Under the pieces are notes generated by a model. The model worked only from the letters and a program-made list of their open reading frames with translations. It did not search any database and was not told the origin of the DNA. From the NCBI GenBank assembly GCA_964035015.1, contig OZ035998.1:28846529-28910528 (forward strand): a stretch of DNA of 64,000 nucleotides, written 5' to 3'. The position numbers and the translations under genes were made by a program. Numbering within the stretch: position 1 is the stretch's first letter; each line of letters opens with the position of its first letter. This DNA is from Corallium rubrum (lineage: Eukaryota; Cnidaria; Anthozoa; Scleralcyonacea; Coralliidae). Of the stretch, positions 47,198 through 59,245 are shown in pieces.

Positions 47198-50100
47198 CTA
47201 CCAAAAGAAGAAAAAATTATGTTTAGACATTAGTGGTCCGAAAGTCACTAAAACTTGCATTGGGAAACCTGGTTTAGCTCACTGTCTTGTAATCTGATGG
47301 ACCACCAAATAAAAATTGTTAAGGACCATCATGCGATTTTTGATGCACTAAATATCGTCAACTTCTGGTTAAATAGATGCTCATGCACGTTAAGCAATTA
47401 TGAACAAGCAGAAACGTGAGAAATAAATCACAGCACAATTCACGGGCTGTTTTCCTAATTACAGTAACATGCATCTAAGTCACGTTGGTGGTATTAATCG
47501 CATCAAAAATCGCATGTGTACAGTAAACGAGCTTTAGGTGGTAAAATATACTGAAAAAAAATTAACGAGGAATACATGTATGTTTAAAATAAAAGTTGCC
47601 AAAATTTTTACTACGCTTTTTAACAATCTACAATCTTTGTACATGCTTGAAGTTGTGACAATTATTTGGCCAAATTGTAATGTTATTTCAAGAGCTGCAA
47701 GGTGTTTTGGGAAGTAGCAAACACAAGACACGAATATCATAGTCATAGATGCAAACATAAAAGAAGATAAATGCAGGGGTGTCTGGTCTGGTCTAGTCTA
47801 ATCTAATCTAATCCAGTCCAGTCCAGTCCAGTCCAGTCCAGTCCAGTCCAGTCCAGTCCAGTCCAGTCCAGTCCAGTCCAGTCCAGTCCAGTCCAGTCCA
47901 GTCCAGTCCAGTCCAGTCCAGTCCAGTCCAGTCCAGTCCAGTCCAGTCCAGTCTAGTCTAGTCTAGTCTAGTCTCCCTTCATCTCATTTACCATATTTAA
48001 TTCTATTCTATGGTATTCTATTCAATCCTATCATATCCCATTCTATTCCATCCCATCCCATCCAATTCTAGTCCATCACATCCTATCCCATTCCATCCCA
48101 TTCTAATACTTTGCAACTAGTTTGAGTTACAAAAAAGTCCTCTTTTGAGAAAGGTACGCACCCCTGGCGTAGAACCTGTCTCTATACAAGAAGGTGTGTA
48201 AGGTGTAAAGCACAACATACAGTACTGTGCAGAAATAACCTAGAAATTGAGATCAAGGCCACGTTCAAACGTAGAGCGTGTTGCAATCAATTGATATGGG
48301 AAAACGTTCAGAATTTGCTAGGAACCGAATTGTTACGCTCAAGTCGTCCGACGTTCCTATTGTCAATATATAAAGAAAATTTTAGAAGAAGGAGTAAAAA
48401 CTTCGAGATCGGCAATAAGTTTGTTTCTCTCTCGATATCGAAAAACTGGAAGACTTGCCGACGCTCAACGCAGTGGAAGAAGACCTCTGTTAGGTGCCGA
48501 TGGAAGAAGATTCATCGATGATGAAATGAACAAGAACGACGAATTGATCGGCCGAATTTTACTTCGAATATTTTTCAAGGTGGTTTGAGAATAAAATGTC
48601 TTTATCGATTCTGGTGCAAACACAAAATATTACTGTCAACTTGTGAATGATGATTGCAGGCGAGGCGCCAGGAATTCCCCGACACAGGGGCTAAGGTCCC
48701 CGACAGGGGAGCAGTAGGGGGGTTCGGGGACATCCTTCCCCCGAAAATTTTGTTCTTATAGCAAAACTTTAATTTCCAAATATTACCAGGGTTAAGTCAC
48801 GTGGGCCTGAAAAACAGAGAAAAATCTTCTCGACGTTTCGAGCGAAGGCCCTTAATTTCTCCTGAAGAAGGGCCTTCGCTCGAAACGTCGAGAAGATTTT
48901 TCTCTGTTTTTCAGGCCAACGTGACTTAACCCTGGTAATATTTGGATTTCAACCGTGGCCGACGCTGTCCTAGAAGCTTTTAATTTCCAAAACTGTTTTT
49001 CGAAACTCCGCTTCCTGACTTAGCGTTTTAGAATGGGCGAAATCTTAGACCAGTTTAAAGCTGGTCGTAATGAAACTTTCAATCATGCAATCTGCAGGCT
49101 GTAGAATCATAGCGTTGCTGTTTTGCTGATTGCCTTTTTTAATTGCTTTGTTTATACTGTATGTTAAGATGTGCTGCGTGTCGGGCGACGCTGTTGTTTT
49201 AAAGCCTGCTGACTCTTCTTATAAAATTACTTTAAAAACGTTTAATACTGCCGAGGTAAGTTTTAATCTGACATGCATTTTGATCAAGTTTCACTTTGAC
49301 TGATTTAACTTTATTCAGATGGCGTACTTTTGATGTAATTAATCAATTTTCTATCCATAAAATGCTGTACATCTTTAGCATACCGTCCACGCGCCGTGGT
49401 TCGGAAGCTTGGATATTGATTTCAAAGTTCGATTCGAAGTTTGAATATTCGTCTTTACGGAAATCTCTGGTAAATCGCTTATTGAAAGTCTTTACCTGTC
49501 ACTTAGATAGACTACAAGTGGAAGTTCTATATCTCATCAAGTCGTTCAGGCAGTCTTCATTATGATGTAGCCGTCGTTAGACAGACTGAATTCAGAATCT
49601 CAGCGACTCGTTCGTTGGCAGTCTTTATACCAGTCACTCAGAAGACTAAATTCTATCTCAACTCAGCGACTTGGTGGTTTTTGTACCTCTATTTGTTCCT
49701 CCACACAGTTTAGTTTAGATAAACTGAATTCTATCACACTTATCACATATCCAATGTTTCACGACCATCAACTGTGGTTCTTGCATCTGCAGAACCTCAG
49801 CCGCAAGGTGGACGTAAAACCGCACACAGACAATCTTCCAAGCGGGCGCAGACTCAGATGCACAGTGACCTTGCGGCAGCCGTACAACCACACGCAGAGC
49901 GCCTGCAGATGCAGTGTTAGGTTATTTCTGCACAGTACGGTATCAATTCAAAATTGTAAAACATGTTTTCTTACCTGAATCATTTGGTTCCAGTTGATTT
50001 ATCCTTTGCAAAAGCGATGTTTCTCTATCCTTCTTTTCTTGAAGGCGACTGTCAAGGTCTTCAACAATTTTTTTATGTCTCACAACCTCGTCCCGCAACA

Positions 50101-53100
50101 TGTTTATTTCACTCAACATCTTCTGGTTTGCCTCATCTGTTTTGCTCTCCAGGGCATCCTGAAGACTTTGATTCTTCTCAGTCAAGGTAGCAATTACACT
50201 TTCTTTTTCATCAGAAGCTTTTTTGCATCCTAGCTCTGCAGCCTTCATTGCTTCAGTTCGTGATTGCAGTTCTTGACGAAGAAATTCAATATGAGACTGA
50301 ACTTCTTTATCTTCAAGCAAGCGTCGCTGCTTTTCTTCATTTGTTACAACGGACTCTTCTTCAAGCTTACTGACTTTTTGGTGTAGACCTTCATTTTCTT
50401 TTTTGACCTACAATGTAGTAAAAATGTGTTAAAATATATTTACACAACACCAGCACTTTAGCAACTGGTGTGCTGTAGGTTTTGTAAAATTTATATGTAA
50501 ATATTTAAGTATATATATTGAAATTGGTATATATACAGTACCGCTCGCGAGTAAGGTAACATCGACTCGCGAGTAGCGAGTACTCGCGCGTCATAGCGAG
50601 TACTCGCTTCGGCTCGTTACGCGCGAGTACCCGCACTTCTAGCGAAAACAAACATTGGCAAATACTCGCCACTCACGAGCATTGCGAGTCAGTATAACCT
50701 ATAGATCAGGAAACTACTGGACATTTATATGAAAGAACTAATCAAAGCAATCAACTTTACGAAATAAATTAAAACGACGAAGGCTTATACAACTTTCGTT
50801 AGACAGCATTTCAATACATTTCAGCGTCCGATGGCGATGGCTGTTATTGAAGTATATGTTAATATGCACTGTTACCGCGCTATGAACTAAAGTTTGACTT
50901 CAATTGATGGAAATGACAGAGCAATCAAAGACCAGTTATATGATGATCATGATATGATACCAAGAAACAATTATTAAAGGCACGGCATTTCAATATACAT
51001 CCATATGTTAAAGAATACTCACAGCTTGTCGTTGACCGGGTCGCGCCGTCGTTGACCGGGTCGCGCCGTCGCTGACATGCACGTCTTCCAAATTATAGAT
51101 TTCGAATAATCACAAAACTTTACTTCCAGTGTAAACATCCATATTAATAAAATTTCCATAGTTGGCATTTAGTGTGCATCCAGATGAACGTTTGCTATGA
51201 AGTTTTGCGGGAATTAACTATACCGTTGTATCGGCACTTGGTCTTGAGCAGTGTTTACGTTCTGCTTCGAAAATTATCGAAGCAATGGCGAATGAGGTCA
51301 TCGTTTGCCTCGCGAAAAAAACGAACAAAACAATTTCGAAATACATGGCATTTTATATAAAAAGGCATTTTATATAAAAAGGCATTACGAAGGCTCGTTG
51401 ATCAAAAGAAAAACGGACAACAACTCGTTTATAAACCACAAATATACAGTAGTGCAATAATTAAGTGCATGTCTAGTAAGTTTCTCCGCGACTTTTTCCA
51501 TGCGGCGCGGCTTTACCTCATTTGAATGGAGATGTGTCAAGTCGGCATGTAATATATTCATAACGTAGCACGTTCATCACAACAGAATATCAAGCGATCT
51601 ATTTCGTTTCAGAATTATACCTGTGACCATCTTAAAGCGCGAGCATTCGGAAAAACAAAGACTCGGTGAATTTATTAAAATGTTGACGTGATATTGATGT
51701 GATTGCTTTGCGGCTTCAGCGTGATAAATTCACCTAGTCTTTGTTTTACCGAATGCTCGCGCTTTAATACGGTCACAGTTATAATTTTGAAACGAAATTG
51801 ATCGCTTGGTGTTCTGTTGTGATGAACGTGCTACGTTATGAATATATTACGTGCCGACTTGACACATCTCAATTCAAATGAGGTAAAGCCGCGCCGCATG
51901 GAAAAAGTCGCGGAAAAACTTACTAGACATGCACTTATTGCACTACTGTATATTTGTGGTTTATAAACGAGTTGTTGTCCGTTTTTCTTTCGATCGATGG
52001 GCCAATTCATAATGCCTGTTTATATAAAATGCCATGTATTTCGAAATTGTTTTGGCTTATTTTTTGCGAGTCAAACGATGACCTCACTCGCCGTTGCTTC
52101 GATAATTTTTGAAGAAGAACGTATAAACACTGCTCAAGAACAAGTGCGGATACAATTGTATCTGCAAAACTTCATAGCAAACGTTCATTTGGATACACAC
52201 TAAATGCCAACTATGGAAATTTAATATGGATTTTAACTGGAAGTAAAGTTTTGTGATTATTCGAAATCTATAATTTGCAACTGAAGACATGCATGTCAGC
52301 GACGGCGAAGCGCCATTAACGACAAACTGTGAGTATTCTTTAACATATGGATGTATATTGAAATGCCGTGCCTTTAATTATTGTTTCTATGTATCATATC
52401 ATCATAAACTTGTCTTTGATTGCTCTATCATTTCCATCAATTGAAGTCAAACTTAGATAGTTCATCACGCAATAACAGTGCATATTATACTTCAATAACG
52501 GCTGTCGCCATGTATTGAAATGCTGTCTAACAAAACTTGTATAAGCCTTCGTCGTTTTAATTTATTACAGTTAGTAAAGTTGATTGCTTTGATTAGTTCT
52601 TTCATATAAATGTCCCGTAGTTTCCTGATCCTATTGGTGATACTGACTCGCAATGCTTGCGAGTAGCGAGTTGTGAGTATTCGCCAATGTTTGTTTTTGC
52701 CAGAAGTGCAAGTACTGGTGCGTAACGAGCCGAAGCGAGTACTCACTATGATGCGCGAGTAGGCGCGAGTACTCGCTACTCGCGAGCTGATGTTACCTTA
52801 CTCGTGAGCGGTACTGTATAATGTACAGTATATAGTACTGCTCTTAAAATTTGATTATTTCAACTCAATTACCAGTACTTTTCAAGTCAACATTAATTTA
52901 AACATTTTTTAAACATACTGTACAGTACAGTAATTTGGTCTAGAAAATTGCAACTCCACTTTAACTTACAATTTATGACATTGTATATGACCACAATGTG
53001 CATTTTAACATATTACAATAAAAGTCAAACTTGCAAGTACATGTTTCACAATTTCCATCTATTAGTAACCTGTACTGCTGCACTAAATTTGTCAATTCAA

Positions 53101-56100
53101 ATTGATTCAAAATTGAAATAAAATTTAAAAATCAAACAAAAAAAAATAAGTGCAAATAATTATCAATTATTGGACGAGTCGGAGCAAAATATCATGATTT
53201 GTCAGTGGCGAGCTACTAGTTATTTGCCGATGCCGAAGGCAGAGGCAAATAACTAGTAGCAAGACACTGACAAATCATGATATTTTGCGATAGACGAGTT
53301 CAATAATTGATTTATCATTCATAAAATAGTTAAAAATTTGAAATGCCTGAAGTAAGAGATCGCCACTCTTCTCTCTGTCTTCGGCATACTAAAATCTTCG
53401 TAAAACTTACTTTATGTTGGCACGAGTCTTGCTTTTTATCTCACTAAAACTTCCTTTTCACTATTTCTTTTCTGAAGTACATTGTCGTTAAGGATGCTTC
53501 CAAATACTCTCGATTATTTCCTCGGATAGCTGAAGAACTAGCCGCCATGTTTATGAAAATTATTTGCCGTCAGCAGTGTTACCGCTAGTGCACATGCTCA
53601 TAAAATTATTTGCAGCAGAAAATTATTTGCACTCAGTTATTTGCAGGTAAATTAACCAATCAGAATGCTGGATAGAAACGAAATGAATGATAATCATAGT
53701 GATTAATCAATAGAGCCTTAATATTTTACCATAGTTTTTCAACAATCTAAATTTTACAATGACTTGCAGAAGATTGTGAGCATTAAGACACATGTTACAG
53801 TATGACAATTTGCAAATTTTAGATTATTTCAGCACATTTCTTAGTCCAATTTAAAAAAAAAATAGAAAATGTATGTCCTATGTTTATATTTATAACCTGA
53901 TGCAAACACTCAAGTGAGATTGGAAAAATTTAAAAAAATGTAAACCCTGGCCTATGGCTCATGTTCACATAAACTTTCAACTTTTCACTATTCTCCCCAC
54001 TCACTCTCATGTTTGCATCAAGTTATATAACTTTAATAGTATTTACTGTAGACAATACTCACCTTTGCCAGCTCTTGTTTTGCATCATGTAAATCCTTCT
54101 TATAGTTCTCCAAAGATTTCTTTATAGCAGCAGTATTTGTCTTCTCATTTTCAATGGCCTGTTTAAGATTCCTAATCTCAAACTCAGTGACAGACAGAGG
54201 ACTCTCTGGAGTGGTTCTCCCAGAAGAATCTTTTTGAACTTTCTTGAGTTGGTTCTGATATTTCCGGCACTCTTTAAACTTGGCCTTGTATGCTTCTGCT
54301 CCCATGTTTAAGCGTATACGAAGATCTTCAATTTGTTTCTTCAGATTGGCCATCTGGAATCGTAAATCAGAATCTGGTAGCTCAGACTGAAGAGTGGTCA
54401 GTTGTCGTTTCAGATCGCTTTTCTGTCTCCAGAGGTTATCCATGTCTTTCTTGGCTTGTAAATACTGCTTCTTGACTTGGGCATTAGCTGTTTGCAAAGC
54501 AAAATATGGTCCCTCTAAGGCAGAGTTCTGTTCTGTCTTCTTTTCTTTGGCTGCTTTTGATTGTAAGTATTCTTCCTCATGACTTTTAGCCGACTCTAAC
54601 TCCTTTTTTGTCTCATCAATGCACTGTTCCATATTCACTATCACCTTTTCATTTCCCTTCAACTCTTCTTCCAGCCTTTTAATTTCTTGTGTCTTTACTT
54701 CGATCTGTTGGCAAGCAGTGGAATTCTTTTCCAACTGGATATTTAGCTGCTCTTGGAGTTCAGCCACTTGGCGATCGGATGCAGTACTCAATGAATTATT
54801 GAAGGCTCTCTCTTGGTTCAGTTGCTCCTGAATGTTTGTCAAAGAATCTTCATACTCTTCAATCAACTGCTTGTGCATAGCTCTCTCTTCCTCGAGCACA
54901 CAACTCATCTCCAGAACTTTCTCTTCACAAACATCAAGAGCTCTCTCTTTATCTTGTATCACTTTTGTGAGCTTCTCAGTGTGTTCCTCTAAGCTGCTGA
55001 TCTCTTTCAGGTGGTTCTCATTCACTTGGTCCCTTTCGTCATTGAGGGAAGAGGCCAATTGATCCATATCAGCCTGAGCAGAAACCAATTCACTTTTCAG
55101 CTTAGAATTTTCTCTTTGCAGGAGGTTCATTTGCTCAAGATGTTCTGCCAGAGATTTCTCCAGAGCTAGAATTGCTTGCTTTGTTTCTTTCAGTGCTGCC
55201 TGAGATGTCGATATCTCACCAAGCATGTCCTCATGTTCCTTCACAAGGGCGATATTTTCCTGAACCGTCTTCTCCACCTTTTCTTGCAGGCTAAAAATCT
55301 CGGAATTTTTCTGAACCACCACGACATTAAGCCTGTCGACTTCGCTCTGCCCATCGGAAATATCTTGCAAAAGCTGCATCCTCTCATCTTCGAGTTTCTT
55401 CTGATCTTTATCGGTGCGATCAGACCGAAGTTTTTCGACCTCGGCCGATTTATGTAACTCCAAAATCTTCGTTCTCGCTTCCTTCAGCGCCTGCTCTGAA
55501 TTCTTGAACATTTCGCTCGATTCTTTCCACGATTTTTCCATTTTCTCGCTGGACTTGGTTTCCGCCAGTAGCCGAGTACATAGTTCGTTCTTTTGGCTTT
55601 CCAAATTCAGGATCATGTCTTGAAACGAGATGCAATCCGCCTCGGCCTTTTCCTTCGACGCTTTCAGGGAAGCGTTTTCGTCATAAGCCTTCGCGAGCGA
55701 GTCTTCCAACATGGTGGTTCGGTTTCTGACGACCAACAAAGTATCCCCATTTTCGTCGCTTTCCTCGTTGCACTCGAGTTCTCCCGGCTTAGAAAACTGT
55801 ATCTGAAACGGGTAACTGGCCCCACGAATTTCTCCGCTGCTGGTAACATAACAAAACTGATAAAACTCGATTTCCTCTGGGGGCAATTTGCTGCCACGAA
55901 ATAGAACCGAGTTTTGGGAAGAAGACGTCGAAGTGCTATTCTTTTCAATGACGGGCGAGTATTCGTAGCACAAATAATCTTTACAGGACTGCCATCCGAC
56001 TTTGAACAGTCCTATCCAGTCGTTTGCTGTCGGGGACACCGAAGGTTTGATGGAATAGCAACAACGAATATCTTTTCCGGGAATGTAGACTTCTTGTATG

Positions 56101-56168
56101 TTGTGAAAGACAACGGCAGCGAATTTGGATTCTTCTCGGGATTCCGTTGTCGGGGTTTCGCCGTTCAT
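47028..56168 (-). CDS. TAX1BP1: TAX1BP1/CALCOCO-family selective autophagy adaptor, three coding exons
   Basis: Exons 56168-54063, 50407-49975 and 47197-47028 (2106+433+170 nt) close in one frame to 902 residues. In this family the protein recognises ubiquitinated cargo, binds LC3/GABARAP and recruits membranes for autophagy, and tempers innate signalling. The N-terminal SKICH domain (about 16-128) has DWIGLFKVGW and YQFCYVTSSGEIRGAS. It is followed by TLLVV (about 143-147), at the place of the LVV-type LC3-interacting motif of NDP52/TAX1BP1. The next 700 residues are coiled coil. The last exon gives a UBZ zinc finger (C876, C879, H895, H899). It is longer than human TAX1BP1 (789) and has only one clear zinc finger, so it may represent the ancestor of CALCOCO1, NDP52 and TAX1BP1. 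Confidence 0.92.
47781..48115. repeat. (GTCCA)n pentanucleotide satellite
   Basis: About 28 perfect GTCCA units (47812-47952) pass into GTCTA and then degenerate ATTCTA/CATCCC units. It is strongly strand-asymmetric, in intron 2 of the TAX1BP1-like gene. Confidence 0.95.
48294..48560 (+). pseudogene. Tc1/mariner-type transposase N-terminus, decayed
   Basis: MGKRSEFARNRIVTLKSSDV, then in another frame IKKILEEGVKTSRSAISLFL, SRYRKTGRLADAQRSGRRPL and RFIDDEMNKNDEL. This is the helix-turn-helix DNA-binding region with the RSGRP hook typical of Tc1-like transposases of aquatic animals. At least one frame change and a stop separate the parts, and no DDE catalytic domain follows. Confidence 0.6.
48780..48985. 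mobile_element. hammerhead-bearing element (copy 3), short palindrome
   Basis: TTTAATTTCCAAA flanks both sides (target duplication, about 13 bp). The inverted ends ATTACCAGGGTTAAGTCACG / CGTGACTTAACCCTGGTAAT are followed by TTTGGATTTCAACCGTGG and CGCTGTCCTAGAAGCTTTTA, the same right terminus as copy 1. One hammerhead-like core is whole (48857-48896, plus) and the other is truncated. Confidence 0.7.
48857..48896 (+). ncRNA. hammerhead ribozyme-like motif, CTGAAGA variant
   Basis: CTGAAGA still fits CUGANGA. The stem GGGC/GCTC, GAAAC, GTC and the TTCTC/GAGAA stem I are kept. Confidence 0.55.
49020..49960. other. intron 2 remainder, no gene recognised
   Basis: An open stretch at 49167-49255 (MCCVSGDAVVLKPADSSYKI..., followed by GTAAGT) looks like an exon but has no partner exon or recognisable domain. 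The rest is unremarkable. Confidence 0.4.
49975..50407 (-). CDS. TAX1BP1: TAX1BP1-like exon 2: coiled coil
   Basis: The acceptor is TTGTAG at 50409-50408. The frame opens VKKENEGLHQKVSKLEEESV and continues as coiled coil to INQLEPNDS. The donor is TTCAG/GTAAGA, phase 1. Confidence 0.92.
50532..52820. repeat. 2.3-kb near-perfect palindrome in TAX1BP1-like intron 1
   Basis: TATACAGTACCGCTCGCGAG and AAGGTAACATC at the left match GATGTTACCTTACTC and GTGAGCGGTACTGTATA at the right. The arms of about 1.1 kb correspond along their length (for example GGCAAATACTCGCC, GTCGGCATGTAATATATTCA and ACATGCACTTATTG segments). They meet around 51690-51720 after GAGCATTCGGAAAAACAAAG and its inverse. The ends are enriched for GCGAGTACTCGC words. 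No transposase ORF is present. Confidence 0.85.
53163..53311. repeat. palindrome, 149 bp
   Basis: CAAAATATCATGATTTGTCA and AACTAGTAGC/GCTACTAGTT arms surround ATGCCGAAGGCAGAG. CAATTATTGGACGAGTC pairs with GACGAGTTCAATAATTG outside. Confidence 0.8.
54063..56168 (-). CDS. TAX1BP1: TAX1BP1-like exon 1: SKICH, LIR and most of the coiled coil
   Basis: The start is the ATG at 56168 (MNGETPTTESREESKFAAVV); a GTG three codons upstream is not used. A single 2.1-kb exon holds the SKICH domain, the LVV motif and about 550 residues of Glu/Lys/Leu-rich heptads. The donor is AAAG/GTGAGT at 54062, phase 0. Confidence 0.95.
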
Positions 56169-57555
56169 AGTGTCCACCGTATGTAGAACTAACTCGAAGT
56201 CAAAGAAGCGAGTTGTTTCTGTTTAAAACTGCAACAACAGCGTTGTCTAAAACAAACTGCAACGTCGATGTAAAATCGATATAATCACTTTAAAAAAATT
56301 ACGACACTTTCGCTTTTGGTGATGATATATAAAACAACAATGAAGCAAAGCATACTGGGATACGTGCCTGTTGCAGCGTCACCAATTAGCGGTAATTAGC
56401 GCTATATCGTATTGACCTAAACCATGTTACCTTAAAAGGAAACATTTTGATCGGAATATTTAGGGAACTACGCTTTCCCTGAAAATTTTTGAAACTTGGC
56501 TGTCCGAAATGGCATTTCCCGCGGTTCTAAATAACACCTTAAACACGGAGCGACTGCATAAGTACTGGCTGAGGTACTCAGCCAATCCTGCCCAAACGCA
56601 TCTGATTGGTCCACACAGCTAAAATTACTTCCGGCCTTACCGAGGAAGACTGAAGAGTGGAGCTTTTGTGAGACTTGTTTACTGTTTTTAAATTAAACTT
56701 GCCACTTCCCAAACGTTGAATTTGTCTTTTTCGAGTGTAACACATCATTTTGAGTAGAAAGACGGGAAAATTACGCTTCCAATACGTCGAAACAAAACTA
56801 AGGTGAGGAAAAACCGTACGAAAAAGATCAAGCGTCTCACCATTTTTCTTGTTGAATGCAGATGATGTCTGTATTGATTCTTTGCTTATTCATTCATATC
56901 TTCCGTCCTTGTAATTATAAGACCCTTTTATATACACCAAGAATGTTGATAATGAATATCTCCATGTAGATGTCTGAACATCATCTCACTTTTCAACGAC
57001 GACAACTTTGTTTTTGCACGACCGACAGTACATGTTGTCTGGAAAGCCAGACAAATGACTACTAAAAAGTTCTAAATTTGTGATATATTGACTTGCAAAG
57101 TTAATATAATACATGTAAACTATTTATTGTCTTCGTTTAAATGGTCTGTTTTAGTTGAATATCAAAGTATTGTCTTTTATGTGGAACTCTGTTTTAAAAA
57201 ACGGCAAAAGCCAAAGCAGCTATACGTGACCTTGAAACATCGTTTGAAAGCAAGGTCATAATATAAGCTTATATATTTTACAAATTCATTGACCAAACAA
57301 ATTTAATCACTTCAGAATTGTTTTTATCTAAGACTCTTATGCTTCTCTTTACAATTTACATGGGTAATTGAAAGGTAAAAAGGTTATAAATAACAGATAA
57401 TTCTCAAAACTTCACCAGCTCACTGACTCGTTGTTGACTTGACTGTTGACATTTCAAACTGTCAGTGCGTAGCCGGGGGGGGGCTCCCTTTTATGCGCTC
57501 GCTCCGTGTTTAAGTCTTAGACGTAGGTCAATGAGAACAATGCTGGCGTTGTAGT
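56169..57555. promoter_or_regulatory. upstream region of the TAX1BP1-like gene
   Basis: No coding exon is seen. It must contain the TAX1BP1 promoter. A plus-strand segment ending CAAAACTAAG/GTGAGG near 56802 resembles a non-coding first exon donor of a divergent gene, but no downstream exon was found. TATA-like words are not decisive. Confidence 0.3.
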
Positions 57556-58437
57556 AGTTTATGCCTATGACGTGAAATTTTTTATTGCTTCATTTGAAAG
57601 AGCATCAAAAAGTAGGACAATGTGCAGTTTACCGTTCGTTCCTTGATATCTTTTATATTTTCGGAGTTATAAAGATTTAAAGATGTCAAAATGAAGAAAA
57701 AATATGGCACAAACAAATTGCTGATTCAGAACAAGTTGCTGATTCAGCACAAATTGTGACGTCATGTATTTGCATGTTAATTTGGTGAATGTTTAAATGA
57801 ACTATAGCTCAGTTACTATGTGCCAGAATCAAATGAACTTTTGCACACATATAGTGCAAGATGAAACACAGTTCATAATGTCACGAATTTTGTTGTCAAG
57901 GTAACACTGTTGTACCCAGGCCCCTTGCACGGATTTTATAAAACACCATGTATTTATCTCTGTGGGCATAATTTTCAAATTATTATAGTATAAACGTATT
58001 TTAGGCATGCATAGGTATGACAAGCACTTGTCTGCTATTACTTTATCCTTATCAGGATAGAGAAGGTGGTTTATATAATATCCGTGCAAGGGGCCTGGGT
58101 ACAACCGTGTTACCTTGACAACAAAATTGATGATATTATCAACTGTGTTTCATCTTGCACTATATGTGTGCAAAGGTTCATTTGATTCTGACGCATAGTA
58201 ACTGAGCTATAGTTCATTTAAACATTCACCAAAATTAACATGCAAACCACATGACGTCACAATTTGCGCTGAATCAGCAATTTGTTTGTGCCATATTTTT
58301 TCTTCATTTTGACATCTTTAAACCTTTATAACTTTGGAACTATAAAAGATATCAAGGAACGGTAAACTGCATATTGTCCTACTTTGTGATGCTCTTTCAA
58401 ATGAAGCAATAAAAAGTTTCACTTCATAGGCACTTTA
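57556..58437. repeat. 880-bp foldback, 'AAAGTGCCTATGA' family
   Basis: TTTATGCCTATGACGTGAAA at the left and TTTCACTTCATAGGCACTTT at the right. The arms contain the same words as 22144-23014 (GGACAATGTGCAGTTTACCG, ACTATAGCTCAGTTACTATG, GTTACCTTGACAACA). TTAA is present at the right edge. Confidence 0.8.
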
Positions 58438-58639
58438 ATAACAGTAAATATATAAAAAAGTAAATGAAGCAATTTTAGTAATTTTAGTAAAATCTCAAGA
58501 ACTCTACGAACCCAGACGTATTTTTCTGCTATACGTCTGGGTTCGCAGGCTACCCTTTTTCTTGATAATTTAGAACTTTCCATTTTGGAAAATAGGACGA
58601 TCCCTGTCGTCAGATAATAATATTTGGCAGTGCTATGAG

Positions 58640-59245
58640 TAACTTCGTTACAAGTAACTAGTTACATGTAATCGTTACTTTTTTGAATAACTTTACCGGT
58701 AACTAGTTACTTTTTCCAGAAGGTAACTGTAACTGTAACTAGTTACAAAAAGTAGGAATAAAAAGTAACGATAACTAGTCACATCTGATCGATGTCGAGA
58801 GCGCCGTTACTTTTTGCGATATCCATAATACTCCCAACCTCGCCGAGTCGTCGTTCAACGTCGTGTCCAACTTTTCATTGAACTGAACACACCGGTGCCT
58901 GCAAGTGTAGCATGTGAAAGGCTGTTCAGCTGCGCAGGATTAATTTTCAGACCACATCGCTGCTGAATGACTGATCGTAATTTTGAAAATTCTCTGCTGG
59001 TCAAATTAAACAATAGTTTTGTCTAATTCACATGTTTCTCGATTTTAAAAGCAGAACGAAAGAATAGGTGTAACTTTGTAATTGTAATTGTAACTGTAAC
59101 TAGTTACAAAATTTTTAAAGTAATTTGTAACTGTAACTAGTTCCTTTTTTTTCATTGTAACTTGTATCGGTAACTAGTTACTTTTCTGATGATGTAATTA
59201 ACGGTAACTGTAACTGTAACTAGTTACAAAAATTATGTAACTATT
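58640..59245 (+). mobile_element. hAT transposon remnant with transposase C-terminus
   Basis: The plus strand at 58867-59030 reads QLFIELNTPVPASVACERLF, SCAGLIFRPHRC, a stop, then MTDRNFENSLLVKLN. This is the hAT dimerisation domain (pattern SxxxERxFSxAGxI...R..L....E.L..LK). It is surrounded by many GTAACTAGTTAC palindromic words (58650-58790 and 59085-59230), which look like subterminal transposase-binding repeats. The catalytic part is missing. Confidence 0.65.

Noticed and set aside
54290-56186. Several plus-strand ORFs of 60-100 codons across the TAX1BP1-like exon 1
   Set aside because: They are antisense shadows of a long coiled-coil exon with strong codon structure on the minus strand.
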